64,000 bases of DNA from contig CANPJW010000005.1 of assembly GCA_947574505.1 (NCBI GenBank), forward strand, positions 1 to 64,000, written 5' to 3'. Shown piece by piece: positions 31,170 through 39,245 of the stretch; the first letter of the stretch is position 1; every line of letters begins with the position of its first letter. The translations under genes were made by a program, and so were the position numbers. Source of the stretch: an uncultured Bacteroides sp. (lineage in GTDB: Bacteria > Bacteroidota > Bacteroidia > Bacteroidales > Bacteroidaceae). Below the pieces are notes generated by a model, which saw only the letters and a list, made by a program, of their open reading frames with translations, had not been told where the DNA came from and ran no database searches.

Positions 31170-32315
31170 ATGAAAAATCTTATATCATTAGGAGTTTTTC
31201 TCCTGATATTGCTCTCCGTACAGGTAAATGCACAGGAACAATCAGTTTTGAAAATACGTCCTACAGGACGAATCTTGATGGATGGAGGCTTGTTTCATTC
31301 AGATAATAAAAACTTTGTAGATGGTGTAGCGATTCCTGATGCCCGGATAGGTGTAAAAGCAACCTATGGAAAATATAAAGCGAAAGTGGATATAGGCTAT
31401 GCGTATGGAAAGGTCAGTTTAAAAGACATATTTGTAGAAAGACAATTTTCCTCACATGCGTTATTACGTGTAGGGAATTTTGTACATCAGTTCGGGCTTC
31501 AAAGTTCTACTAGTTCGTCTATGAAAGTAACCATGGAGGAGCCGGCAAGTAATGAGGCTTTTTTCAACAGCCGGCTGATGGGGGCTATGTTTGTGTATGA
31601 CAAAAATGATTTTTTCGGTACAGCTAGTGTTCATGTGGAGAGCGAGGCTCTTAAGAAGAAATCCAATGAATTGGGTAAAATGGGTTATGGTGCTATGAGC
31701 CGCCTGGTCTATCGTCCTTTACATGATACAGGGAGATTGTTTCAGTTGGGTATTTCCGGTGCTTACGAAACACCTAGATACAATAGCGAACCTACACTTA
31801 ACCATACTAGCTTTGACTTGGGGGCTAATTTCCCGACGCGTATTGCAAAAGTCAGAGCTGTGAATGCCTTGATTCCGGATGCAAAGAACTTGATAAAATT
31901 TACACCGGAGATGATAGCAGGATATGGTCCTGTGGCATTGGAAGCACAATATTATTATCTTCAAGTGAACCGGGAAAAGGATTTTAAGAATTATAAAGCG
32001 AGTGGTATGTATGGAATACTGAGAGGTTTGCTGATAGGTGGTAATTATAGATATTCACATACGGATTGTGGTATTGCCACTCCGGACTCTGGTTCGTTGG
32101 AATGCGTATTCGGATATAACTATACTGATATGTCGGATACCCGGTCCCATATTTATGGCGGGCGTTTGAACGATGTCTCTTTTACTGTCAATTATTATAT
32201 CAATAAGTATATGATATGGAGATTCCGGTACTCTTATACTAAGATAACGGATAGAGTGGGATTTGAAAATCAGTCATTAAGTGCGTTTCAGACACGTTTT
32301 CAAGTGATATTTTAA
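31170..32315 (+). CDS. OprP/OprO-type outer-membrane porin
   Basis: The start is taken at 31170, giving 381 residues, because a clean signal peptide begins there (MKNLISLGVFLLILLSVQVNAQ); the in-frame upstream ATG at 31077 adds 31 residues without signal character. The body is rich in alternating beta strands and ends in an aromatic residue (TRFQVIF), as expected for a barrel. Segments FVDGVAIPDARIGVKATYGKY and RVGNFVHQFGL resemble the phosphate-selective porin O/P family. Selectivity is not proven by sequence. It follows the PAP2 phosphatase and precedes anSME. Confidence 0.78.
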   Translation: MKNLISLGVFLLILLSVQVNAQEQSVLKIRPTGRILMDGGLFHSDNKNFVDGVAIPDARIGVKATYGKYKAKVDIGYAYGKVSLKDIFVERQFSSHALLRVGNFVHQFGLQSSTSSSMKVTMEEPASNEAFFNSRLMGAMFVYDKNDFFGTASVHVESEALKKKSNELGKMGYGAMSRLVYRPLHDTGRLFQLGISGAYETPRYNSEPTLNHTSFDLGANFPTRIAKVRAVNALIPDAKNLIKFTPEMIAGYGPVALEAQYYYLQVNREKDFKNYKASGMYGILRGLLIGGNYRYSHTDCGIATPDSGSLECVFGYNYTDMSDTRSHIYGGRLNDVSFTVNYYINKYMIWRFRYSYTKITDRVGFENQSLSAFQTRFQVIF

Positions 32316-32467
32316 ATAGAGGGTCAGAGTTTCATTTTGTTTCAAGAGTTTGAAGCAAGGTGGAACTCTTATATTTGAAACAGATTGGGTGGCAAGAAGA
32401 ATGTCCTTTTGGGGGTAGAGGGTAGCATAAACCTGTTACTGTAAGAACGAATATTGAAAAATAGCTT

Positions 32468-32475
32468 TATCTTTG
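32468..32475 (+). promoter_or_regulatory. Putative -7 box of the anSME gene
   Basis: TATCTTTG matches TAnnTTTG, 33 bases before the anSME start at 32509. No -33 at the normal spacing was seen. The rest of 32316-32467 shows no gene. Confidence 0.45.
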
Positions 32476-32508
32476 TATTCTTTATACTAGGAATTAAATG
32501 AAAAACAA

Positions 32509-33744
32509 ATGAAAGAAGCAACCATAACTCCTTTTGCAAAGCCGCTATATATAATGACCAAACCTGTAGGTGCGGTTTGTAATCTGGCCTGTGATTATTG
32601 TTACTATTTGGAAAAATCCAAGTTATATGAGGAACAGCCGCGTCATGTGATGAGCGATGAATTACTGGAGAAATTTATTAAAGAATATATTCAGTCGCAA
32701 ACCATGCCGCAAGTTTTGTTTACCTGGCATGGGGGAGAAACTTTGATGCGTCCTTTAGTTTTTTATAAGAAAGCCTTGGAACTTCAGAAAAAATATGCAG
32801 GTGGTAGAACCATTGATAATTGCATTCAGACAAATGGCACATTGCTGACAGATGAATGGTGTGAATTCTTCCGTGAGAATAATTTTTTGGTAGGCATTTC
32901 TATAGACGGTCCTCAGGAATTTCACGATGAATACCGGAAGAACAAGATGGGACAACCTTCTTTCTATAAGGTAATGAAAGGGATTAACCTGTTGAAAAAG
33001 CATGGAGTGGAATGGAATGCCATGGCAGTGGTCAATGACTATAATGCAGATTATCCGTTGGACTTCTATCGTTTCTTTCGTGACGAACTTGATTGTCATT
33101 ATATACAGTTTACTCCTATTGTCGAGCGACTGTCTAGCCGTGCGGACGGTCTTCGGCTTTCTTCATTAAAGCAAAAAGACGGTGAACTGGCTCCTTTCTC
33201 CATTACTCCCGAGCAGTGGGGGAATTTCCTTTGTACTATTTTCGACGAATGGGTACTGAATGACGTGGGCAATTACTATATTCAGTTGTTTGATTCTACG
33301 CTGGCCAATTGGGTGGGACAGCAGCCAGGCGTTTGTTCATTAGCTAAATATTGTGGACATACAGCCGTGATGGAATTCAACGGTGATGTGTATGCTTGCG
33401 ATCATTTTGTCTTTCCTGAGTATAAATTGGGAAATATTTATCAGAAGACTTTGGTGGAGATGATGTATGGTAAAGAACAGGAAACTTTTGGTGTGATGAA
33501 GCACAATAGTCTGCCACAGCAGTGCCTGAACTGTTCTTATGAGTTTGCCTGTCATGGGGAATGTCCGAAGAATCGTTTTATGTTAAGTAAAGACGGTGAA
33601 CCGGGATTGAATTACTTGTGTAAGGGATATTATCAATTCTTTGACCACGTAGCACCCTATATGGATTTTATGAAGAAGGAATATCTGGCGGAACGCGCTC
33701 CGGCTAATGTGATGGAGTGGGCGAGAGAAAGGAGAAATAAATAG
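32509..33744 (+). CDS. Anaerobic sulfatase-maturating enzyme (anSME)
   Basis: The protein has 411 residues. The radical SAM cluster motif is CNLACDYC (Cys24, Cys28, Cys31), followed by YYLEKSKLY and the glycine-rich FTWHGGETL, all diagnostic of anSME. The C-terminal SPASM region has CGHTAVMEFNGDVYACDHFVFP and CLNCSYEFACHGECPKNRF, giving ligands for two more iron-sulfur clusters. It oxidises the active-site Ser or Cys of sulfatases to formylglycine in the cytoplasm before export. The PUL1 sulfatase at 18316 is a Ser-type client. Its promoter is separate from PUL1, fitting a general maturase. Confidence 0.93.
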   Translation: MKEATITPFAKPLYIMTKPVGAVCNLACDYCYYLEKSKLYEEQPRHVMSDELLEKFIKEYIQSQTMPQVLFTWHGGETLMRPLVFYKKALELQKKYAGGRTIDNCIQTNGTLLTDEWCEFFRENNFLVGISIDGPQEFHDEYRKNKMGQPSFYKVMKGINLLKKHGVEWNAMAVVNDYNADYPLDFYRFFRDELDCHYIQFTPIVERLSSRADGLRLSSLKQKDGELAPFSITPEQWGNFLCTIFDEWVLNDVGNYYIQLFDSTLANWVGQQPGVCSLAKYCGHTAVMEFNGDVYACDHFVFPEYKLGNIYQKTLVEMMYGKEQETFGVMKHNSLPQQCLNCSYEFACHGECPKNRFMLSKDGEPGLNYLCKGYYQFFDHVAPYMDFMKKEYLAERAPANVMEWARERRNK

Positions 33745-33778
33745 ACTGTTTTCAGTAAGCCGACTGTATGGAACAAGC

Positions 33779-33810
33779 AAGTCAACTTACCTGGTCGTTT
33801 CAGTTGACTT
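33779..33810. repeat. Short inverted repeat downstream of anSME
   Basis: AAGTCAACT (33779-33787) pairs perfectly with AGTTGACTT (33802-33810), loop of 14 bases. A related AAGTTAAGTTA follows near 33823. The function is not evident. Confidence 0.35.
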
Positions 33811-33861
33811 ATTTGATCATTTAAGTTAAGTTACTTTTTCATGGCTGTTCGGCTTAGTTGG

Positions 33862-33909
33862 AAAAATAAAAGGAGCAAAGTCTCTACGACTTCACTCCTT
33901 TTATTTTTT
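33862..33909. terminator. Bidirectional terminator between anSME and rpmH
   Basis: Arms 33862-33875 and 33895-33908 pair over 14 bp, with an inner AAGTC/GACTT stem in the loop. A-rich and T-rich flanks give U-tracts in both orientations. It lies between the convergent anSME and rpmH genes. Confidence 0.85.
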
Positions 33910-33922
33910 CCGGTCAGATGAA

Positions 33923-34078
33923 TTATTTTCCGTTGTATTCATCAGATACAGTTAATTTCTTACGACCTTTTGCACGACGGCTGGCTAATACGCGACGACC
34001 GTTAGCAGTTGCCATTCTTTCACGGAATCCATGTTTGTTTTTTCTCTTTCTGTTAGAGGGTTGGAACGTTCTTTTCAT
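33923..34078 (-). CDS. rpmH: 50S ribosomal protein L34
   Basis: This is a 51-residue basic protein starting [20 protein letters not shown] and continuing with the universal [19 protein letters not shown] segment, then a short Bacteroidetes-type tail ending DEYNGK. It is a structural protein of the large ribosomal subunit. The gene is short and lies on the minus strand with its own well-formed promoter (34125-34155) and the shared terminator at 33862-33909. Confidence 0.97.
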   Translation of the reverse strand: MKRTFQPSNRKRKNKHGFRERMATANGRRVLASRRAKGRKKLTVSDEYNGK

Positions 34079-34124
34079 TGTATATACTTATTTTATGTTA
34101 TTATTCACCATGAGTAACGGGCTG

Positions 34125-34155
34125 CAAAATTAGTGACTTTTTTGAAATAAACAAA
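34125..34155 (-). promoter_or_regulatory. Promoter of rpmH
   Basis: On the minus strand a TTTG -33 box (34152-34155) and a TAATTTTG -7 box (34125-34132) are separated by 19 bases, matching the Bacteroides consensus, 47 bases ahead of the rpmH start. Confidence 0.7.
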
Positions 34156-34182
34156 GAGATAACTCATTTTTAGTGATTTCTT

Positions 34183-34214
34183 TTTGCGTTTTTTCTTGAT
34201 TTACATTACTTTTG
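34183..34214 (+). promoter_or_regulatory. Promoter of efp
   Basis: A TTTG -33 box (34183-34186) and a TACTTTTG -7 box (34207-34214) are separated by 20 bases, an excellent match to the Bacteroides consensus. The start codon is 66 bases downstream. It is divergent from the rpmH promoter. Confidence 0.72.
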
Positions 34215-34280
34215 CACTCGAAATCACAGCTATAAGTGAATATAATCTGAAATAATAATCAAATATAAGCGAAGAAAAGT

Positions 34281-34847
34281 ATGATTAATGCTCAAGACAT
34301 TAAAATCGGAACAGCTATCCGTATGGACGGCAAATTGTATTTCTGTATTGACTTCCTGCATGTAAAACCGGGAAAAGGTAACACATTCATGCGTACTAAA
34401 TTGAAAGATGTGGTTAATGGTTACGTTTTGGAACGTCGTTTCAACATCGGTGAAAAATTGGAAGATGTACGTGTGGAACGTCGTCCACACCAATATTTGT
34501 ATATGGAAGGTGCAGACTATATTTTTATGAATCAGGAAACATTCGACCAAATTCCTATTGCTCATGACTTGATTAACGGAGTAGACTTCCTGTTGGAAGG
34601 AATGGTGGTGGATGTGGTTTCTGATGCTTCTACAGAAACAGTATTGTTTGCTGATGTTCCGGTAAAAGTGCAGATGAAAATTACTTATACCGAACCGGGT
34701 CTGAAAGGGGATACGGCTACCAATACGTTGAAACCTGCTACAGTGGAATCGGGTGCTACCGTGCGTGTTCCTTTATTCATTAATGAAGGTGAAACAATTG
34801 AAATTGATACTCGTGACGGTTCATATGTAGGCCGTGTGAAAGCATAA
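34281..34847 (+). CDS. efp: Translation elongation factor P
   Basis: The protein has 188 residues, the standard EF-P length. The N-terminal KOW-like domain contains the loop HVKPGKGNTFMRTKL, with Lys32 at the tip as the residue that reaches the peptidyl-transferase centre. Two OB domains follow, with the C-terminal signature LKGDTATNTLKPATVESGATVRVPLFINEGE. EF-P relieves ribosome stalling at polyproline stretches. It has its own promoter, and a terminator follows at 34867-34902. Confidence 0.96.
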   Translation: MINAQDIKIGTAIRMDGKLYFCIDFLHVKPGKGNTFMRTKLKDVVNGYVLERRFNIGEKLEDVRVERRPHQYLYMEGADYIFMNQETFDQIPIAHDLINGVDFLLEGMVVDVVSDASTETVLFADVPVKVQMKITYTEPGLKGDTATNTLKPATVESGATVRVPLFINEGETIEIDTRDGSYVGRVKA

Positions 34848-34866
34848 TCTATTTATATATGCATAT

Positions 34867-34902
34867 AAAAAGGCGGAACTTGTTGCAAGCTCCGCCTTTT
34901 TT
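34867..34902 (+). terminator. Intrinsic terminator after efp
   Basis: AAAAAGGCGGAACTTG pairs with CAAGCTCCGCCTTTTTT around a three-base loop with one mismatch, ending in a T-run. It starts 20 bases after the efp stop. Confidence 0.85.
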
Positions 34903-34948
34903 ATGTTTCTTTGTACTTCTCTGTGATGGATAAAATCAAAATAAAGCA

Positions 34949-35938
34949 ATGAGATATTCTTTTATTATACCGGTTTATAATCGTCCTGAAGAGGTGGATG
35001 AGTTATTGAACAGTCTTACAAGGCAGACAAATAAGAATTTTGAAGTCCTGATAGTGGAGGATGGTTCATCTGTTCCGTGCAAGGAAGTGGTAGATAATTA
35101 CGCTGACCGGTTGGATATATGTTATTATTTCAAATCCAATTCCGGTCCCGGGCAGACCCGCAATTATGGAGCGGAACGGGGGCATGGAGAATATCTTATC
35201 ATATTGGATTCTGATTGCATTTTGCCTGAAGGGTATTTGGCGGCTGTCGAGTCAGAGCTTCAACGGCAGAAGGCAGATGCTTTTGGTGGTCCTGACCGTG
35301 CTCATGATTCGTTTACCAATATACAGAAAGCAATAAATTATGCCATGACTTCGTTTTTTACTACCGGAGGTATCCGTGGAGGGAAGAAAAAAATGGATAA
35401 ATTCTATCCCCGTAGTTTTAATATGGGGGTACGGGCTGAGGTATATAAAGCGTTGGGAGGATTTTCTAAGATGCGTTTTGGAGAAGATATTGATTTCAGT
35501 ATCCGTATCTTTCAAGGGGGATATGCTTGTCGGTTGTTCCCTGAAGCATGGGTGTGGCACAAGCGTCGTACCGATTTGAAGAAGTTTTTCAAGCAAGTGC
35601 ATAATTCGGGTATTGCCCGTATCAATCTGTATAAAAAGTATCCTGAATCATTGAAAGTTGTACATTTGTTACCGGCACTTTTTACTATAGGAATTGTATT
35701 CCTGTTGTTATGTTCGTTGGTTTGTAGCTGGAGTTTGTCTTTGCTGCTGCTTTTTGCTCTTATCATTTGTGTAGACTCCACATTGCGAAATAAAAGTTTC
35801 AAAATAGGATTATTATCCATCCTTGCTTCTTTTATTCAGTTGATTGGCTATGGAACTGGTTTCCTGCGGGCCTGGTGGAAACGCTGTGTGTTGGGGAAAA
35901 ACGAATTTGCCGCATTTGAGAAGAATTTTTATAAATAG
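34949..35938 (+). CDS. Family 2 glycosyltransferase, membrane-associated
   Basis: The protein has 329 residues. The GT-A fold N-terminus begins YSFIIPVYNRPEEVDELLNSL. The nucleotide-sugar site has EDGSS and the metal-binding motif LDSDC, and a typical GT2 acceptor-side EDIDFSIRI and WVWHKRR follow. The last 90 residues hold two or three hydrophobic segments (LLPALFTIGIVFLLLCSLVC and following), anchoring the enzyme to the inner membrane. It probably transfers a sugar to a lipid-linked or surface glycan; donor and acceptor are unknown. It stands alone between efp and radC on the same strand. Confidence 0.87.
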   Translation: MRYSFIIPVYNRPEEVDELLNSLTRQTNKNFEVLIVEDGSSVPCKEVVDNYADRLDICYYFKSNSGPGQTRNYGAERGHGEYLIILDSDCILPEGYLAAVESELQRQKADAFGGPDRAHDSFTNIQKAINYAMTSFFTTGGIRGGKKKMDKFYPRSFNMGVRAEVYKALGGFSKMRFGEDIDFSIRIFQGGYACRLFPEAWVWHKRRTDLKKFFKQVHNSGIARINLYKKYPESLKVVHLLPALFTIGIVFLLLCSLVCSWSLSLLLLFALIICVDSTLRNKSFKIGLLSILASFIQLIGYGTGFLRAWWKRCVLGKNEFAAFEKNFYK

Positions 35939-36011
35939 AATTTTACCATGAAGAGGTATTAAAAGTGATGGACTTTTTATACGTCTTTATGGCGGGGAAA
36001 AATAAAGAAAG

Positions 36012-36701
36012 ATGGCAGAAAAACTAACCATAAACCAATGGGCGGAAGAAGATCGTCCTCGTGAAAAGATGATGTTGCATGGAGTGGGGACACTTTCGGA
36101 TGCTGAGTTGCTTGCTATTCTGATAGGTTCGGGAAATACGGAGGATTCTGCTGTGGAGTTAATGCGTAAAGTGTTGAGTGATTATCATAATAGTTTGAAT
36201 GAATTGGGCAAAACTACCGTAGATGAACTGTGTCACTATAAAGGAATAGGTCCTGCCAAAGCTATCACCATTTTGGCGGCTTCCGAATTGGGAAAGCGCC
36301 GAAAGGAGGAAGAAGGAAAAGAACGTAAGGTCATTCTCAGCTCCCGTGATGTTTATCAATATTTTTATCCGTTGATGTGTGATTTGCCTACAGAGGAATG
36401 CTGGGTCTTGTTGTTGAATCAAGCTTCCAAAGTAATTGACCGTATAAAGATAAGTTCCGGAGGCCTGGTCTCTACAGCGGTAGATGTCCGTTGTGTATTG
36501 AGGGAAGCATTATTGAAACGGGCCGTTGCCATGGCACTTTGTCACAACCATCCTTCCGGCAGTATGCGACCTAGTACAGAGGATGATCGGTTGACGGAAC
36601 ATCTTGACAAGGCGGCAAAAGTAATGAACATAAGACTGATAGATCATGTTATTTTAACGGATGGCAAATTTTATAGCTATGCTGATGAAGGAAAAATATA
36701 G
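36012..36701 (+). CDS. radC: RadC-family JAB-domain protein
   Basis: The protein has 229 residues. The N-terminal helix-hairpin-helix part shows MLHGVGTLSDAELLAILIGSG and CHYKGIGPAKAITILAASELG. The C-terminal JAB/MPN domain carries the zinc motif ALCHNHPSGSMRPSTEDD. The family was named for DNA repair in E. coli, but that role has been questioned and its biochemical activity is unsettled. The protein is full-length with no sign of damage. The SufT-like gene follows 36 bases downstream, perhaps cotranscribed. Confidence 0.92.
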   Translation: MAEKLTINQWAEEDRPREKMMLHGVGTLSDAELLAILIGSGNTEDSAVELMRKVLSDYHNSLNELGKTTVDELCHYKGIGPAKAITILAASELGKRRKEEEGKERKVILSSRDVYQYFYPLMCDLPTEECWVLLLNQASKVIDRIKISSGGLVSTAVDVRCVLREALLKRAVAMALCHNHPSGSMRPSTEDDRLTEHLDKAAKVMNIRLIDHVILTDGKFYSYADEGKI

Positions 36702-36737
36702 AAAATCATTAAATTTGCAATTAAAACAACGAGAGAT

Positions 36738-37058
36738 ATGGATGCAGATACCCGTTTAAAAACAGAAGAGAAGATTATAGCCATGTTGAAAACCGTATAT
36801 GATCCCGAGATTCCGGTGAATATATACGATTTAGGCTTGATATATAAGATTGATTTGCAAGATGATGGAGAAGTAGTGTTAGATATGACATTGACTGCCC
36901 CCAATTGTCCTGCTGCTGATTTTATTATGGAGGATGTCCGTCAGAAAGTCGACTCTGTGGAAGGAGTTACTTCATCGGTCGTGAACTTGGTTTTTGAACC
37001 CGAATGGGATAAAGATATGATGAGTGAAGAAGCTAAATTGGAATTGGGTTTCCTCTAA
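36738..37058 (+). CDS. SufT/MIP18-like iron-sulfur assembly protein (DUF59)
   Basis: This is a 106-residue single-domain protein. The DUF59 signature is clear: VYDPEIPVNIYDLGLIYKI followed by LTAPNCPAADFIMEDV, including the conserved Cys that is thought to help iron-sulfur transfer. Related proteins (SufT, the N-terminal part of PaaD, eukaryotic CIA2/MIP18) assist maturation of iron-sulfur proteins in the cytoplasm. No suf genes are adjacent. The 36-base gap suggests cotranscription with radC. Confidence 0.88.
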   Translation: MDADTRLKTEEKIIAMLKTVYDPEIPVNIYDLGLIYKIDLQDDGEVVLDMTLTAPNCPAADFIMEDVRQKVDSVEGVTSSVVNLVFEPEWDKDMMSEEAKLELGFL

Positions 37059-37190
37059 TAAATTGAAAGTTGAGAATTAAAATTGGAAAATAAGAATTGC
37101 CAATATGTCTAAGTTATTGGACAAGGTGTTGTTTTTTTAATTCTCTATTCTCGGATTTTTAATTTATGAGGTATTTAATTTAGTAAGATT

Positions 37191-37958
37191 ATGAAGAACG
37201 TATATTTCCTTTCCGATGCACATTTAGGTTCTCGTGCCATAGCACACGGGCGGACACAGGAGCGCCGTTTGGTGAATTTTCTGGATAGTATAAAACATAA
37301 TGCTGCAGCAGTGTACCTGTTAGGAGATATATTCGACTTTTGGTACGAGTTCAAACTGGTAGTGCCGAAAGGCTATACTCGTTTCTTGGGGAAGATTTCC
37401 GAGTTGACCGATTTGGGAGTGGAGGTGCATTTCTTTATCGGTAATCATGACATCTGGTGTGGTGATTATTTGGAAAAAGAGTGCGGGGTAACTATTCATC
37501 GTCAGCCGTTGACCTGTGAGATTTATGGGAAGGAGTTTTTCTTGGCGCATGGGGACGGATTGGGAGATAAAGATGCCAAGTTCAAATTGTTGCGTTCCAT
37601 GTTTCATAGTACCACTTTACAAACGCTGTTTTCTACCATACATCCCCGTTGGAGCATAGAACTTGGCTTGGAATGGGCCAAGCATAGCCGTCTGAAGCGT
37701 GAAGGCGGTAAGGAACCCGAGTATATGGGAGAGGATAAGGAACCGTTGGTCTTGTTTACTAAAAATTACCTTAAAGACCATCCGGATATCAATTATTTTA
37801 TTTATGGTCATCGCCACATTATGCTAGACTTGATGCTGAGCCGTACTTCACGTATGTTGATTCTTGGTGACTGGATACAAGATTTTTCGTATGCTGTATT
37901 TGATGGTGAAAATATGTTCCTTGAGCAGTATGTTGAGGGAGAAAGTCAATATTCCTAA
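37191..37958 (+). CDS. lpxH: UDP-2,3-diacylglucosamine diphosphatase (LpxH-like)
   Basis: The protein has 255 residues of calcineurin-type metallophosphoesterase. Metal-binding motifs appear in order: SDAHLGSR, LLGDIFDFW, IGNHDIW, HGDGLGD and YGHRH. The FDFWYE signature separates LpxH from generic phosphoesterases. It cleaves UDP-diacylglucosamine to lipid X and UMP on the cytoplasmic face of the inner membrane, a step in lipid A synthesis. The A/T-rich intergenic stretch before it (37059-37190) contains low-complexity AATT-type repeats. A terminator lies directly at the stop codon. Confidence 0.92.
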   Translation: MKNVYFLSDAHLGSRAIAHGRTQERRLVNFLDSIKHNAAAVYLLGDIFDFWYEFKLVVPKGYTRFLGKISELTDLGVEVHFFIGNHDIWCGDYLEKECGVTIHRQPLTCEIYGKEFFLAHGDGLGDKDAKFKLLRSMFHSTTLQTLFSTIHPRWSIELGLEWAKHSRLKREGGKEPEYMGEDKEPLVLFTKNYLKDHPDINYFIYGHRHIMLDLMLSRTSRMLILGDWIQDFSYAVFDGENMFLEQYVEGESQYS

Positions 37959-37993
37959 AAAAGGCTACTATGCATCACGCGTAGCAGCCTTTT
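37957..37993. terminator. Bidirectional terminator between lpxH and ackA
   Basis: AAAAGGCTACTATG pairs with the CGTAGCAGCCTTTT arm (one mismatch, one G-U) around a short loop, with A and T tracts on the two sides. The left arm overlaps the lpxH stop codon. It lies between convergent genes. Confidence 0.75.
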
Positions 37994-38023
37994 ATAATTT
38001 ATATATTTAACCAAACAATAAAA

Positions 38024-39220
38024 TTACTTATTCAGAATAGCCAGAGTATCGCTGGCAATCATCAGCTCTTCATCAGTTGGGATAACAGCTACTGTCACTT
38101 TGGAGTCATCGGCAGAAATAATAGCTTCTTCTCCACGAACCTTGTTCTTTTCAAGGTCAATCTTCACACCCATGAATTCCAAACCTTCACAAACTTCAGA
38201 ACGGCAATTGGCTTGATTTTCACCTACACCGCCAGTGAACAGGATGATGTCTACACCACCTAGAGCGGCAGCATATGCACCAATATATTTCTTGATGCGG
38301 TAGAAATACATCTTTTCAGCCAAAATAGCTTTCGGATTTCCGGCGGCAACAGCGGCTTCCAGTTCGCGCATATCGCTGGATACACCTGAAACGCCTAATA
38401 CACCACTTTTCTTGTTTAGTAAGTTGGATACGCCGGTTGCATTTAATCCTTCTTTTTCCATGATGAAAGTAACGGCGCCTGCATCGATGTCACCACTACG
38501 AGTTCCCATTACAAGACCTTCCAATGGGGTCAGCCCCATACTGGTGTCTATACATTTACCATCTTTGATAGCTGAAATGGAACCACCGTTACCGATGTGG
38601 CAAGTGATAATTTTCTTTCCTTTCGGATCAACGCCAAGGAATTCGCATACACGTTGTGAAACATAGCGATGAGAAGTTCCATGGAAGCCATAACGGCGCA
38701 CACCGTATTTTTCATATAGTTCGTATGGAATGGCATACATATATGCATAGTCGGGCATTGTTTGATGGAATGCCGTATCAAATACACCTACTTGGGGAAC
38801 GTTGGGCAGAATGGCAGAAACAGCATTCACACCTTTCAGGTTAGCCGGGTTATGAAGCGGGGCTAAATCGTTGCAAGCGATAAAAGCATCCAGTACTTCT
38901 TTATTCAGCAATACGGATTCGCTGAAACGTTCTCCGCCATGTACCATACGGTGACCTACTGCGTTGATTTCATCCAATGACTTGATTGCGCCATATTCTG
39001 GGCTCACCAATGTATTCAGAATGAACTCGATACCTGCGGTATGTTCTGGGATGTCTTTTTCTAATATTTTCTTTTCACCGTTGGGCAAAGTCAGTTTCAG
39101 GAAAGAGCCTACCAAGCCGATTTTTTCTATACCGCCCTGTGCCAGGACTTCTTTGGTAGTCATATCAAATAATTTATATTTAATAGAAGAACTACCGCAA
39201 TTGAGCACTAATATTTTCAT
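38024..39220 (-). CDS. ackA: Acetate kinase
   Basis: The start is taken at 39220 (MKILVLNCGSSSIKY), giving 398 residues, the normal length; the in-frame ATG at 39292 would overlap the pta gene and add a non-conserved lysine-rich 24-residue extension. ASKHA-fold signatures are present: NCGSSSIKYKLF, GHRMVHGGE, GFHGTSHRYV, TCHIGNGGS and FTGGVGEN. It converts acetyl phosphate and ADP to acetate and ATP, the main substrate-level step in acetate fermentation. It follows pta by 25 bases in one operon. Confidence 0.97.
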   Translation of the reverse strand: MKILVLNCGSSSIKYKLFDMTTKEVLAQGGIEKIGLVGSFLKLTLPNGEKKILEKDIPEHTAGIEFILNTLVSPEYGAIKSLDEINAVGHRMVHGGERFSESVLLNKEVLDAFIACNDLAPLHNPANLKGVNAVSAILPNVPQVGVFDTAFHQTMPDYAYMYAIPYELYEKYGVRRYGFHGTSHRYVSQRVCEFLGVDPKGKKIITCHIGNGGSISAIKDGKCIDTSMGLTPLEGLVMGTRSGDIDAGAVTFIMEKEGLNATGVSNLLNKKSGVLGVSGVSSDMRELEAAVAAGNPKAILAEKMYFYRIKKYIGAYAAALGGVDIILFTGGVGENQANCRSEVCEGLEFMGVKIDLEKNKVRGEEAIISADDSKVTVAVIPTDEELMIASDTLAILNK

Positions 39221-39245
39221 GATGTTGTTGTTTTTTGGAGAATGA

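Noticed and set aside
33918..34133. 71-codon plus-strand open frame
   Set aside because: It is the antisense shadow of rpmH, whose L34 sequence reads clearly on the minus strand.
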